Positions 37,463-45,459 of a stretch of 64,000 nt of DNA are shown in pieces. The position numbers were made by a program, and so were the translations under genes. Where the stretch lies: assembly GCF_026226615.1 (NCBI RefSeq), contig NZ_JAJAPB010000012.1:1-64000 (forward strand), written 5' to 3'. The notes beneath the pieces were generated by a model that saw only the letters and a program-made list of their open reading frames with translations, did not search any database and was not told the origin of the DNA. The number at the start of each line of letters is the position of its first letter. Position 1 is the stretch's first letter. The DNA comes from Geovibrio ferrireducens (GTDB lineage: Bacteria; Chrysiogenota; Deferribacteres; Deferribacterales; Geovibrionaceae).

Positions 37463-38634
37463 TGACATTTGCGCCCGAAGAACTTGCTCACAGGCTGGAA
37501 AAATTTAAAACTAACCTCACTAAGCAGGATGCGGGCTGGGAAAAAGCAGTCCTCATGGACAGAGTAAACAACTACTATTTCACAGGAACACTGCAGAACG
37601 GCGTGCTTGTCATCCCCCGTGACGGAGCCGCCGTTTTTTATGTACGCAGAAGCTTTGAGCGGGCTGTGGAGGAATCGGCTTTTCCTGAAATTACCCCCTT
37701 CAAAAGCTTTAAGGAACTGCAGCTTCAAAGCGGCGGAACCCTCTACTGCGACACCGAGAAAATACCCCTCGCCCACTTTGAGCGTTTCAGCAAATATTTC
37801 ACCTTTGAGAAGGTGAAGTCGGCAGACCTTGCGGTCGCAAAGGCTATGGCGGTGAAGTCTGCTGCTGAGCTTGCGCTTATGGAGGCCAGCGGCGAGATCC
37901 ACAGGAGCGTTCTGGAAGAGTTTATCCCCTCGGTTCTGAAGGAAGGGATGAGCGAGGTCGAACTGGGAGCCATGGTTCAGGGTGAAATGCTCAGAAGAGG
38001 TCACCACGCCGTGACAAGGACAGGCGGTTTCGGCAGCGAGCTTCACTTAGGGCTGTTCTGCTTCGGCGAAAGCGCCCTCTATTTCAATACATTTGACGGC
38101 CCCGGAGGAATCCGCGGACTGCACCCCGCCGTGCCTCTGTTTGGCAATCACCACATAAAGCTGAAAAAGCATTCTCCCGTGTTTGTGGATATTGGCTGCA
38201 ATGTGGGCGGCTATCATACTGATAAAACATGCATATACTCTGTCGGCAGTCTGCCTGACAAGGCGCTGGAGTTTCATAAAATCTGCGTGAATATGCAGAA
38301 CAGGGCTGCGGCAATGCTTAAACCCGGCGCACTTCCTTCTGAGATTTTCAGGAAGCATCTGGAAGGTGTCAGTGAGGAATTTCTGAGTGAATATAACGGT
38401 TTCGGTGCTGGAAAGGTAAAATTTCTCGGCCACGGAATCGGCCTGCATATAGATCAGTACCCTGTTCTTGCCGAAGGGTTCGAGGAACCCCTTGAGGAGA
38501 ATATGGTTCTGGCGGTGGAACCCAAGCGCGGCATAGCGGGGCTTGGGATGGTCGGTGTGGAGAACACCTTCGTTGTAACCCCTGACGGCGGAAGAAGCAT
38601 CACCGGGCACAGGTTCGGCGTTATCGAAGTCTGA
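37462..38634 (+). CDS. M24-family metallopeptidase (Xaa-Pro aminopeptidase-like)
   Basis: This 390-residue protein has an N-terminal creatinase-like domain and a C-terminal pita-bread domain. Metal ligands are visible in DIGCNVGGYHTDKTC (two Asp), GHGIGLHIDQ (His), AVEPKR and GVENTFVV (Glu). M24B enzymes remove N-terminal residues before proline. It is translationally coupled to the sigma factor, hinting at a role in late-growth protein turnover with Pcm, which is inference. Confidence 0.88.
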   Translation: MTFAPEELAHRLEKFKTNLTKQDAGWEKAVLMDRVNNYYFTGTLQNGVLVIPRDGAAVFYVRRSFERAVEESAFPEITPFKSFKELQLQSGGTLYCDTEKIPLAHFERFSKYFTFEKVKSADLAVAKAMAVKSAAELALMEASGEIHRSVLEEFIPSVLKEGMSEVELGAMVQGEMLRRGHHAVTRTGGFGSELHLGLFCFGESALYFNTFDGPGGIRGLHPAVPLFGNHHIKLKKHSPVFVDIGCNVGGYHTDKTCIYSVGSLPDKALEFHKICVNMQNRAAAMLKPGALPSEIFRKHLEGVSEEFLSEYNGFGAGKVKFLGHGIGLHIDQYPVLAEGFEEPLEENMVLAVEPKRGIAGLGMVGVENTFVVTPDGGRSITGHRFGVIEV

Positions 38635-38666
38635 TAAGCTCATAATATTTTTTACGTCTTAATCCT

Positions 38667-38726
38667 GAAAGAACCTTTCTTTAACGAAAAAGAAGGGTTC
38701 TCTCAGACTCTTTCCCAAGAAACCGG
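38667..38726 (-). repeat. Structured repeat R2, copy 2; bidirectional terminator-like hairpin
   Basis: A 16-base stem (38667-38682 with 38689-38704; one wobble and one mismatch) lies between the convergent M24 peptidase and radical SAM genes. Read on the minus strand the stem and its flank (GGTTTCTTGGGAAAGAGTCT) match 1013-1070. Confidence 0.75.
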
Positions 38727-38820
38727 TTCTTTGTAACTTCTAAAATACAAGCCTATGCTTTCTCTGCGGAGCAGGTGAGTTTTTAAAAGTTTCCCTGAGG
38801 GCTGTATTGATAACAAAGAG

Positions 38821-39765
38821 TTACAATGCTTTGCCGAAGTAGAAACGTTCGTTTTCAAAAATTTTTTCTTCAATCTGTTCTGACTCAAGCATATTTTCAA
38901 TAATTTTGACCACTGACGCCTCTTCCGCTCCGAAGACTGCGCATATATCCTTCACAGTGCAGGGGCGCATTCTCAGCAGTGCTGTGATTTTTTCCGGCAG
39001 GTTAGCGTCATCCCCTCCTGCCAGAGCCTTCACGAAATTGCCCACAGGTTCAACATTGATTCCGAAGGCTTTGAAAAACAGGAAAGCGTCAATAAGCTCC
39101 TGTTCGCTCAGGCCTTTTGTGCCGGAGTATGCGGGCGGGCGGAACACTGTGTTCACCTGCACCATGTCGTATCTGCATTTACGGATCACTTCCGCTATGG
39201 CTGCCATTTCCTCTTTGCTGTCATTTATGCCTTTTACCAAAAGCACTTCGAGAAATATCACGCCGCCGAACCTGTGGGTGAAATCTGCCAGTGCGGAGTT
39301 TATTTCGTTTATATCAAGCTCCGCCGCCGGACGGTTTACTGCCTGAAAGGCTCTGTCTGTGGCAGCATCGAGACTGGGTACGACAATATCAAAAAGCATC
39401 AGAGCTGCCTGCACATCAGGGTCGGTGATTGTGGTGCTGTTGGTGAGTATCGCCAGCGGGTGCGAGGAGATCGCCTTTATCCTGCGGGCTATTTCGGCAA
39501 GGTCTCTGTTGAGTGTCGGTTCACCTGAGCCTGTCACTGTCACCACATCCAGAGAACCCTTCACCTTTGCATATTCTTTGGCAAATTCATCAATAATATC
39601 ATCAGTTTTAAAATATTTCTCCCGCGCGCAGGAAAGCTCAGTGGTTTTTCCCACTTCGCAGTAAACACAGTCCAGGCTGCATATTTTTGAAGGAATAACA
39701 TCTACGCCGAGGGAACGCCCCAGTCTCCTCGAAGGGACAGGGCCAAAAATGTATCTGTTTGTCAT
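38821..39765 (-). CDS. Radical SAM protein of the GPVPSRRLG family
   Basis: This 314-residue protein starts RYIFGPVPSRRLGRSLGVD and has the cluster motif CSLDCVYC near residue 31, TVTGSGEPTLN, and a C-terminal winged-helix-like part (LLRMRPCTVKDICAVFGAE). This family is widespread in anaerobes and not functionally assigned; it is distantly related to wybutosine (Tyw1) and MoaA-type enzymes. The start at 39765 follows GGAGA. It is convergent with the M24 peptidase gene and divergent from the hydrogenase genes. Confidence 0.85.
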   Translation of the reverse strand: MTNRYIFGPVPSRRLGRSLGVDVIPSKICSLDCVYCEVGKTTELSCAREKYFKTDDIIDEFAKEYAKVKGSLDVVTVTGSGEPTLNRDLAEIARRIKAISSHPLAILTNSTTITDPDVQAALMLFDIVVPSLDAATDRAFQAVNRPAAELDINEINSALADFTHRFGGVIFLEVLLVKGINDSKEEMAAIAEVIRKCRYDMVQVNTVFRPPAYSGTKGLSEQELIDAFLFFKAFGINVEPVGNFVKALAGGDDANLPEKITALLRMRPCTVKDICAVFGAEEASVVKIIENMLESEQIEEKIFENERFYFGKAL

Positions 39766-39926
39766 AAAAATTCTCCGCAGGAAATCAATATAGTCCAAAA
39801 AAAATAATTTTCAAACCCGAAGGGAGCATTGATTATTATCCTCAATAATTTATGAACATATGTCACGTGCGGTTGCACGAATTTATTATTTTGTGTTACG
39901 ATAAGCCCCTGATCAAAAACAATTTA

Positions 39927-39937
39927 TAACACTGTTA
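39927..39937. promoter_or_regulatory. Palindrome TAACACTGTTA, distal site
   Basis: Two TAACA/TGTTA arms around one base, reverse-complement identical to the proximal site at 40160-40170 including the centre base. Confidence 0.4.
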
Positions 39938-40159
39938 GAGTTGATCTTGTGAGCGTATGGTGATAATCTTAAGGTAAAGACGTGGTAAACGGGGCATTTT
40001 TACAGTGTTTGTATAGGAATTTTTCTCAGGCAGGCGCTTTGTGCGGCGCAGTCTGTTTTTGTGCGTTTGAAAAGATAATTCATAGTGTTAATTGTTAAGT
40101 ATCAGAAAAGTGTTTTAGGCAAAAATTATAAAACTGGCAATATCAAAATATATTAAAAT

Positions 40160-40170
40160 TAACAGTGTTA
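40160..40170. promoter_or_regulatory. Palindrome TAACAGTGTTA, proximal site
   Basis: Lies 34 bases before the hydrogenase start codon and 3 bases before the inverted repeat GGATAA-GT-TTATCC (40173-40186). Position suits a repressor or a site within the leader. Confidence 0.4.
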
Positions 40171-40204
40171 CAGGATAAGTTTATCCGGAATGGAGGTACT
40201 GTTC

Positions 40205-41299
40205 ATGGGACTGCGTGAGAAACTGGAACTGCTGGGTGTCAGCAGAAGGGACTTTCTGAAATTCTGTACAGCCGTGAGCGCTACGCTGGCTCTTCCGCCT
40301 GCTATGGCTCCTAAAGTTGCCGAGGCTCTGGAGGACGACAATCGTCCGGCCGTTATCTGGCTTGAGTTTCAGAGCTGTTCGGGAGATTCCGAATCACTGC
40401 TCCGTTCCGGACGCCCCAAAGCGGCCGATCTCGTGCTTGATGTGATCTCCCTTGATTATGCAGAGGTGCTTATGGCTGCTGCCGGGCATCAGGCAGAACA
40501 GGCAAAGCATGACTCAATGGAAAAGAATAAAGGCAAATATGTTCTTATAGTAGAGGGTTCCATTCCTGTTGAGGATGACGGAATCTACTGCTGTATTGCG
40601 GGCGATACCGCCCTTAATCAGCTTAAAAAAGCAGCCGCGGGCGCAGCTATGGTGATAGCTGTGGGCAACTGCGCCAGCTTCGGCGGAATACCCGCCGCTT
40701 ACCCTAACCCCACAGGGGCAAAGGGGGTTGCGGATCTTGTCAGCGGTGTGCCGGTTGTGAACCTGCCCGGCTGCCCGATGAACTGCGACAACCTCACCGC
40801 TCTTATTGTGCATTACCTCATCTTCGGCACTCTGCCCGCGCTTGACAATCAGCTCCGTCCGAAATTCGCCCACGGCAAACGCATTCATGACAACTGCGAG
40901 AGAAGAGGCCACTTCGATGCCGGTCAGTATGTGGAAAAATGGGGCGATGAAGCGCACAGGCAGGGCTGGTGTCTGTATAAAATGGGCTGCAAGGGCCCGC
41001 AGACATGGCACAACTGTCCGACCCTCCGCTGGAATGACGGCCTCAGCTGGCCTGTTATGGCGGGGCACGGCTGTGTGGGCTGCTCCGAACCCGGCTTCAT
41101 AGACACTATGAGCCCGTTCTACAGAAGGCTGCCTGAGGTTCCGGGCTTCGGTGTGGAATCCAGCGCGACAAGCGTCGGTCTGAAGCTTGTGGGCGTGGCA
41201 ACGGCGTTCTTTGCTGTTCACGGCGTGGTGAGCATAATCCGCAACCGCGGCACAGTGAAGAAAGTGGAAGAAGAGTATTACGAAAAAGAAGAGAAGTAG
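40205..41299 (+). CDS. [NiFe] hydrogenase small subunit (group 1, Tat-exported)
   Basis: This 364-residue subunit begins with a Tat signal (SRRDFLKF, residues 13-20) and ends with a membrane anchor helix (VGLKLVGVATAFFAVHGVVSI). Fe-S ligand blocks are GNCASFGG, PGCPMNC, MGCKGP, HNCPTLRWND and HGCVGCSEPG. The N-terminal block that normally reads CTGCSES reads CSGDSES (Cys58, Asp61), so one proximal-cluster Cys is Asp. PGCPMNC has an extra Cys that could compensate. Layout most resembles E. coli HybO. It transfers electrons from the Ni-Fe site outward. GGAGGT 7 bases upstream selects the ATG at 40205. No cytochrome b subunit gene follows the large subunit. Confidence 0.93.
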   Translation: MGLREKLELLGVSRRDFLKFCTAVSATLALPPAMAPKVAEALEDDNRPAVIWLEFQSCSGDSESLLRSGRPKAADLVLDVISLDYAEVLMAAAGHQAEQAKHDSMEKNKGKYVLIVEGSIPVEDDGIYCCIAGDTALNQLKKAAAGAAMVIAVGNCASFGGIPAAYPNPTGAKGVADLVSGVPVVNLPGCPMNCDNLTALIVHYLIFGTLPALDNQLRPKFAHGKRIHDNCERRGHFDAGQYVEKWGDEAHRQGWCLYKMGCKGPQTWHNCPTLRWNDGLSWPVMAGHGCVGCSEPGFIDTMSPFYRRLPEVPGFGVESSATSVGLKLVGVATAFFAVHGVVSIIRNRGTVKKVEEEYYEKEEK

Positions 41300-41312
41300 G
41301 CGAGGTGTTTAG

Positions 41313-43013
41313 ATGGCTGACAGAATTGTCGTTGACCCCATTACCAGAATTGAGGGGCATTTAAGAATAGAAGCAAAGGTAGAAAACGGCGTCATAACAG
41401 ACGCATGGTCAAGCAGCACCATGTTCCGCGGGATAGAGAAAATCCTTCAGGGGCGTGACCCCCGTGATGCGTGGTACATCACACAGAGATTCTGCGGAGT
41501 CTGTACAACGGTTCACTCCATAGCCTCAATCAGGGCAGTGGAAAATGCTGTGGGCATGAAGGTTCCCTTCAACGCAGAGATGATCAGAAACGTGATCATG
41601 GGGATGCAGTATGTGCAGGACCACGTGATACACTTCTATCACCTCCACGCTCTGGACTGGGTTGATATAGTTTCCGCACTGTCCGCAGACCCGGTTAAGA
41701 CAGCGGCACTGCAGGAATCCATATCAGACTGGAAGTACAGCAGCGCAGACTATTTCAAAGGTATTCAGGACAGGCTCGCTGCCTTTGCCAAAACAGGCAG
41801 GCTCGGACCCTTCGGCAACGCATACTGGGGTCACCCGGCGTATAAGCTTCCGCCTGAGGCCAACCTTATGGCTGCTTCACATTATCTTCAGGCTCTTGAG
41901 GTGCAGAAGGAGATAATCAAGGTTCATGCGATCTTAGGCTCCAAGAACCCGCACCCGCAGACCTTCCTCACGGGCGGTATGTCCATCCCCTGCGACCCGA
42001 ACAGCCAGAACGCGATCAACGCTGATAAGATAGCGATGATCATGGAGTGCAACAAAACGGCCAGAGAGTTTGTGGAAAAAGTATATATCCCGGATATTAT
42101 AGCCGTTGCCCCCTTCTATCTCGACTGGGCGGGCATAGGCAAAACCTCCGGCAACTATATGTCCTACGGTGAATTCCCTGACGGAAGGGAAGGTCACCCG
42201 AACAATCTGTGGCTCCCCGCGGGAATAATCAAAAACGGCGATCTTTCAACAGTTCATCCCGTTGACCACACCAAAATAACAGAGGATGTTGTCCACTCAT
42301 GGTATGAAGACACCGGCCCCAGACACCCGTGGGAAGGCGCGACAGATAAAAAATACATCGGCCCGAAACCGCCCTATGACTATCTTGATGTTGAACAGAA
42401 ATACTCCTTCGTGAAGTCGCCCAGATATGAGGGCGCACCCATGGAGGTGGGGCCTCTGTCAAGGATGCTTGTGGCTTACGCCTCCGGACATAAAGAGGTT
42501 CAGGATGTGGTGAACCATGTGCTCACAACTCTCGGAGTGGGGCCTGAGGTTCTGTTCTCCACCCTCGGCAGAACAGCCGCAAGGGCGGTGGAAACGCTCA
42601 TAGTCGCCAGAAAGATGGAAAGCTGGCTTATGGCTCTGGCTGCCAATATAAACACAGGCGACTACGCCATACATGATAACTCCAAGTGGGATCCCTCCAC
42701 ATGGCCGGTACAGGCACAGGGTTACGGATGGCATGAAGCACCCAGAGGAGCCCTCGGCCACTGGATAGTTATTCAGAATAAAGAGATCAAAAACTATCAG
42801 GCTGTTGTTCCCTCCACATGGAACGCCGCACCCAGAGACGACAAGGGAGTGAGAAGCCCCTATGAGGAAGCTCTCATCGGTACGCCCATAGCGGATCCCG
42901 AAAAGCCCCTTGAAATACTCAGAACCATACACTCATACGACCCCTGCCTTGCATGCGCAGTGCATGTGTATGATGAAAAGAACGAGCTGAAAAGCAAGGT
43001 TAAAATACTCTAG
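41313..43013 (+). CDS. [NiFe] hydrogenase large subunit (group 1)
   Basis: This 566-residue subunit carries the Ni-Fe active site. The first Cys pair is RFCGVCTTVH near residue 61 and the second is DPCLACAVH near the end. The 14 residues after that His (YDEKNELKSKVKIL) are the tail removed by the maturation protease encoded just downstream. It starts 13 bases after the small-subunit stop with GAGGTG before it. It is carried through the Tat pore with the small subunit. Function: H2 oxidation on the periplasmic side, with reverse reaction possible. Confidence 0.96.
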   Translation: MADRIVVDPITRIEGHLRIEAKVENGVITDAWSSSTMFRGIEKILQGRDPRDAWYITQRFCGVCTTVHSIASIRAVENAVGMKVPFNAEMIRNVIMGMQYVQDHVIHFYHLHALDWVDIVSALSADPVKTAALQESISDWKYSSADYFKGIQDRLAAFAKTGRLGPFGNAYWGHPAYKLPPEANLMAASHYLQALEVQKEIIKVHAILGSKNPHPQTFLTGGMSIPCDPNSQNAINADKIAMIMECNKTAREFVEKVYIPDIIAVAPFYLDWAGIGKTSGNYMSYGEFPDGREGHPNNLWLPAGIIKNGDLSTVHPVDHTKITEDVVHSWYEDTGPRHPWEGATDKKYIGPKPPYDYLDVEQKYSFVKSPRYEGAPMEVGPLSRMLVAYASGHKEVQDVVNHVLTTLGVGPEVLFSTLGRTAARAVETLIVARKMESWLMALAANINTGDYAIHDNSKWDPSTWPVQAQGYGWHEAPRGALGHWIVIQNKEIKNYQAVVPSTWNAAPRDDKGVRSPYEEALIGTPIADPEKPLEILRTIHSYDPCLACAVHVYDEKNELKSKVKIL

Positions 43014-43020
43014 GAAAAAC

Positions 43021-43047
43021 GGGGAGCCTCCGGGCTCCCCTTGCCTT
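43021..43047 (+). terminator. Terminator after the hydrogenase large subunit
   Basis: A perfect 8-bp stem GGGGAGCC/GGCTCCCC with loop TCCG, followed by TTGCCTT. The T-run is weak, so some read-through to the protease gene is likely. Confidence 0.7.
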
Positions 43048-43057
43048 CTGCAAATGC

Positions 43058-43115
43058 AGACTGCTGCGCCGCTTACGCTCCCCGCAGTTCGGACATTGCA
43101 AACGGGAGCGAAGAT
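43058..43115 (+). repeat. Partial copy of repeat R1
   Basis: GCTTACGCTCCCCGCAGT, then ACATTGCAAACGGGAGCGAAG, follows the order at 5-53 (GCTGACGCTCCTCGCAGT, then TCATTGCGAACGAAGTGAAG). The hairpin half of R1 is absent. It lies between the large subunit and protease genes. Confidence 0.5.
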
Positions 43116-43140
43116 ATCAACTATTATTAACGGTGGTTTA

Positions 43141-43623
43141 ATGAAGCTTCTCGTGCTTGGAATCGGCAATGTGCTTATGAATGATGATGCTGCGGGTGCG
43201 CTTGTTGTCCGCAGTCTGGAGGAGAAATACGCGGATGCTGACGAAAATCTGCGTGTGATTGAGGGCGGAACACTGGGACTTGATCTGCTCCCCATGCTTG
43301 AATGGGCGGACAGGCTTGTGCTTGCGGATGCCGTTGATCTGGATCTTCCCGCAGGCACGGTTGTTAAGATTGAGGGAGAAGATGTTTCCCCTGTTTTTGA
43401 AAACAAGCTTTCCCCCCACCAGATGGGGATGAAGGATATGCTGCTCACTGCCGAGCTTGCCGGATACCGCCCGCCTGAGGTAGTTCTCTACGGTATTCAG
43501 GTAAAATCGATCCAGATGGATATGACACTTTCCCCGGAAGTGGCGGAAAACTGCCCCAAGCTCCGCAAATATCTTGAGGATGAGATAGAAAATTTTCTCT
43601 CCGCCCGTGCCGGGACAGAATAA
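43141..43623 (+). CDS. Hydrogenase maturation protease (HybD/HyaD-like)
   Basis: This 160-residue protein has the peptidase A31/M52 pattern: LGIGNVLMNDDAAGALVV with the nickel-sensing acidic residue, EGGTLGLDLLPML, ADAVD, and SPHQMGMKD. It clips the C-terminal tail of the large subunit once nickel is in place. The frame is open further upstream, but the ATG at 43141 starts at the family's normal position and has GGTGG before it. It lies 127 bases after the large subunit gene, across a terminator and a repeat remnant. Confidence 0.92.
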   Translation: MKLLVLGIGNVLMNDDAAGALVVRSLEEKYADADENLRVIEGGTLGLDLLPMLEWADRLVLADAVDLDLPAGTVVKIEGEDVSPVFENKLSPHQMGMKDMLLTAELAGYRPPEVVLYGIQVKSIQMDMTLSPEVAENCPKLRKYLEDEIENFLSARAGTE

Positions 43624-43738
43624 ATTCCAAATGTTATTTTGACAAAAAAAGCCCTCAGTGTTATTTTTACCTCAAAAGTATTATTCTAAAGACGGGGAAC
43701 TTGCGCCCCGGAATCTTTTAATCTCGCAGAAGGTGAAC

Positions 43739-44554
43739 ATGGGTATTGCGTTCTGGAAAATGAGCGGAAGCGGGAACGATTTTATCATCATTGACAACCG
43801 TGACGGCAAAATGAATAAGTTCGATCCCAAACAGTTTATACCGAAGATATGCGCACGGAGCCTTTCCGTCGGCGCAGACGGTGTTTTTTTCATAGAAAAT
43901 TCGGACGAAGCGGATTTTCAGTGGCAGTTTTTCAACTCTGACGCTTCCGTGGCGGAGATGTGCGGAAACGGCGCAAGATGTGTCGCCAGATACGCCTTCC
44001 TCAACGGAATAGCAGGAAAAACCATGCGCTTTAAGACTCTGGCGGGAATAATAGAAGCGGAGATCAAGGAGAGCGTTAACGTCAAGGTGCTTATGACCAA
44101 ACCTTTTGGGTATAAAAAGGGCATAGAGCTTGACGTTGCAGGCAGCAAACGGGAGCTTTCGTTCGTGAATACCGGCGTACCCCATGCTGTTATTCTTACT
44201 GATAATGTTGATGCCTTTGATGTTTTTAACACAGGCAGAGCAGTGCGCTACCATGAGTACTTCGCACCGAAGGGAACAAACTTCAATGTTTATGCCAGAA
44301 CCGGTGAAGACTCATTTAAGATAAGAACATACGAAAGAGGCGTGGAGAACGAAACTCTCGCCTGCGGCACAGGCTCCGTTGCCTGCGCCATATGCGCCGT
44401 TAAAGACGGCATTGCGAAAAGTCCGGTAACTCTCCGCACTATGGGCGGAACAGACCTCAAAGTCCACATCGAAAGCGATGAAAAAGTTTTCCTTGAGGGC
44501 GAGGCAAGGGTGATTTACACCGGAGAATTTACCGAAGAATCCTATATGTACTGA
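43739..44554 (+). CDS. dapF: Diaminopimelate epimerase DapF
   Basis: This 271-residue enzyme has both catalytic Cys blocks, EMCGNGARCVARYA near residue 80 and ACGTGSVACAICA near 210, and starts with FWKMSGSGNDFIIID. It turns LL-DAP into meso-DAP for lysine and peptidoglycan. The start at 43739 follows AAGGTGA. It heads the dapF-dapA-dapB operon with a 16-base gap to dapA. Control is not visible; no lysine riboswitch is seen in the short leader. Confidence 0.95.
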   Translation: MGIAFWKMSGSGNDFIIIDNRDGKMNKFDPKQFIPKICARSLSVGADGVFFIENSDEADFQWQFFNSDASVAEMCGNGARCVARYAFLNGIAGKTMRFKTLAGIIEAEIKESVNVKVLMTKPFGYKKGIELDVAGSKRELSFVNTGVPHAVILTDNVDAFDVFNTGRAVRYHEYFAPKGTNFNVYARTGEDSFKIRTYERGVENETLACGTGSVACAICAVKDGIAKSPVTLRTMGGTDLKVHIESDEKVFLEGEARVIYTGEFTEESYMY

Positions 44555-44570
44555 TGAACGGAGGGAATAG

Positions 44571-45452
44571 ATGTTCAGAGGCAGCTTTGTAGCTATAGCG
44601 ACCCCCATGAAAAACGGACAGGTGGACGAGGAAAGCTTAAGAAACCTTGTCGAGTTTCAGATAGAGAACGGCACGGACGGTGTTGTTCCCTGCGGAACCA
44701 CCGGAGAATCCGCCACTCTCACTTATGAAGAGCATTGCAGAGTAATAGAGATAGTCATAGATCAGGTGAAGAAGCGTGTTCCTGTTGTCGCAGGCTCAGG
44801 CTCAAACAGCACCCACGAATCCGTATTTCTCACTCAGCATGCGCAGAAAGCCGGTGCTGACGGCGCGCTTGTCATCACTCCCTACTACAATAAACCCACG
44901 CAGGAAGGGCTTTATCAGCACTTTAAGGCTGTAGCCGAGTCAGTGAAGATCCCCCTTCTGCTTTATAATGTTCCCGGAAGAACAGCGGTCAACGTGCTTC
45001 CGCAGACTGTTATCAGGCTTTCGAAAATCGACAATATAGTCGGTATAAAAGAGGCCAGCGGCTCCATGGATCAGGCGGGGGAAATAATCGCCGGGACAGA
45101 TTCATCCTTCGCACTCCTCAGCGGTGAGGATTCACTCACCTACCCTCTGTACTGCATTGGCGCAAAAGGGGTCATCTCCGCCTCCACAAACGTTGTGGCA
45201 AAGGATATGGGCGATATGTGGGATGCCTTTGAGAAGGGTGACATGGAGACGGCAAAAAAGCTTCACTACAAGCTGCTCCCTGTTTTCAAGTCCCTTTTCC
45301 TTGAGACAAACCCTATCCCTGCGAAAAAAGCCCTTTACCTCATGGGGCTCATCGGGGATGAGATCAGGCTTCCTCTCGTTCCCATGACGGAAGAAGGAAC
45401 AGCAAAACTCAGAACCGCGCTCACTGCCGCGGGTATTAAACTTGTAAGGTAA
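44571..45452 (+). CDS. dapA: 4-hydroxy-tetrahydrodipicolinate synthase DapA
   Basis: This 293-residue TIM-barrel enzyme has VPCGTTGESATL, TPYYNKPTQEGLYQHF, LYNVPGRTAVN and VGIKEASG with the Schiff-base Lys. It condenses pyruvate with aspartate semialdehyde, the first committed step to DAP and lysine. CGGAGGG precedes the ATG. It lies 7 bases before dapB. Confidence 0.96.
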   Translation: MFRGSFVAIATPMKNGQVDEESLRNLVEFQIENGTDGVVPCGTTGESATLTYEEHCRVIEIVIDQVKKRVPVVAGSGSNSTHESVFLTQHAQKAGADGALVITPYYNKPTQEGLYQHFKAVAESVKIPLLLYNVPGRTAVNVLPQTVIRLSKIDNIVGIKEASGSMDQAGEIIAGTDSSFALLSGEDSLTYPLYCIGAKGVISASTNVVAKDMGDMWDAFEKGDMETAKKLHYKLLPVFKSLFLETNPIPAKKALYLMGLIGDEIRLPLVPMTEEGTAKLRTALTAAGIKLVR

Positions 45453-45459
45453 TGGATTA

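Larger units (their letters stand above)
39766..40204 (+). promoter_or_regulatory. Hydrogenase upstream control region
   Basis: This 439-base AT-rich region has no supported gene. It contains TAACACTGTTA at 39927-39937, ACAGTGTT at about 40002, TAACAGTGTTA at 40160-40170, and the inverted repeat GGATAAGTTTATCC at 40173-40186 just before the ribosome binding site. No clear sigma-54 (GG-N10-GC) or sigma-70 element was found. Several related sites suggest control by a dimeric regulator. Confidence 0.5.

Noticed and set aside
39834-39856. FNR-like site near ATTGATTATTATCCTCAAT before the hydrogenase
   Set aside because: Arms are five bases with wrong spacing for TTGAT-N4-ATCAA; the TAACA-N-TGTTA sites are better supported.
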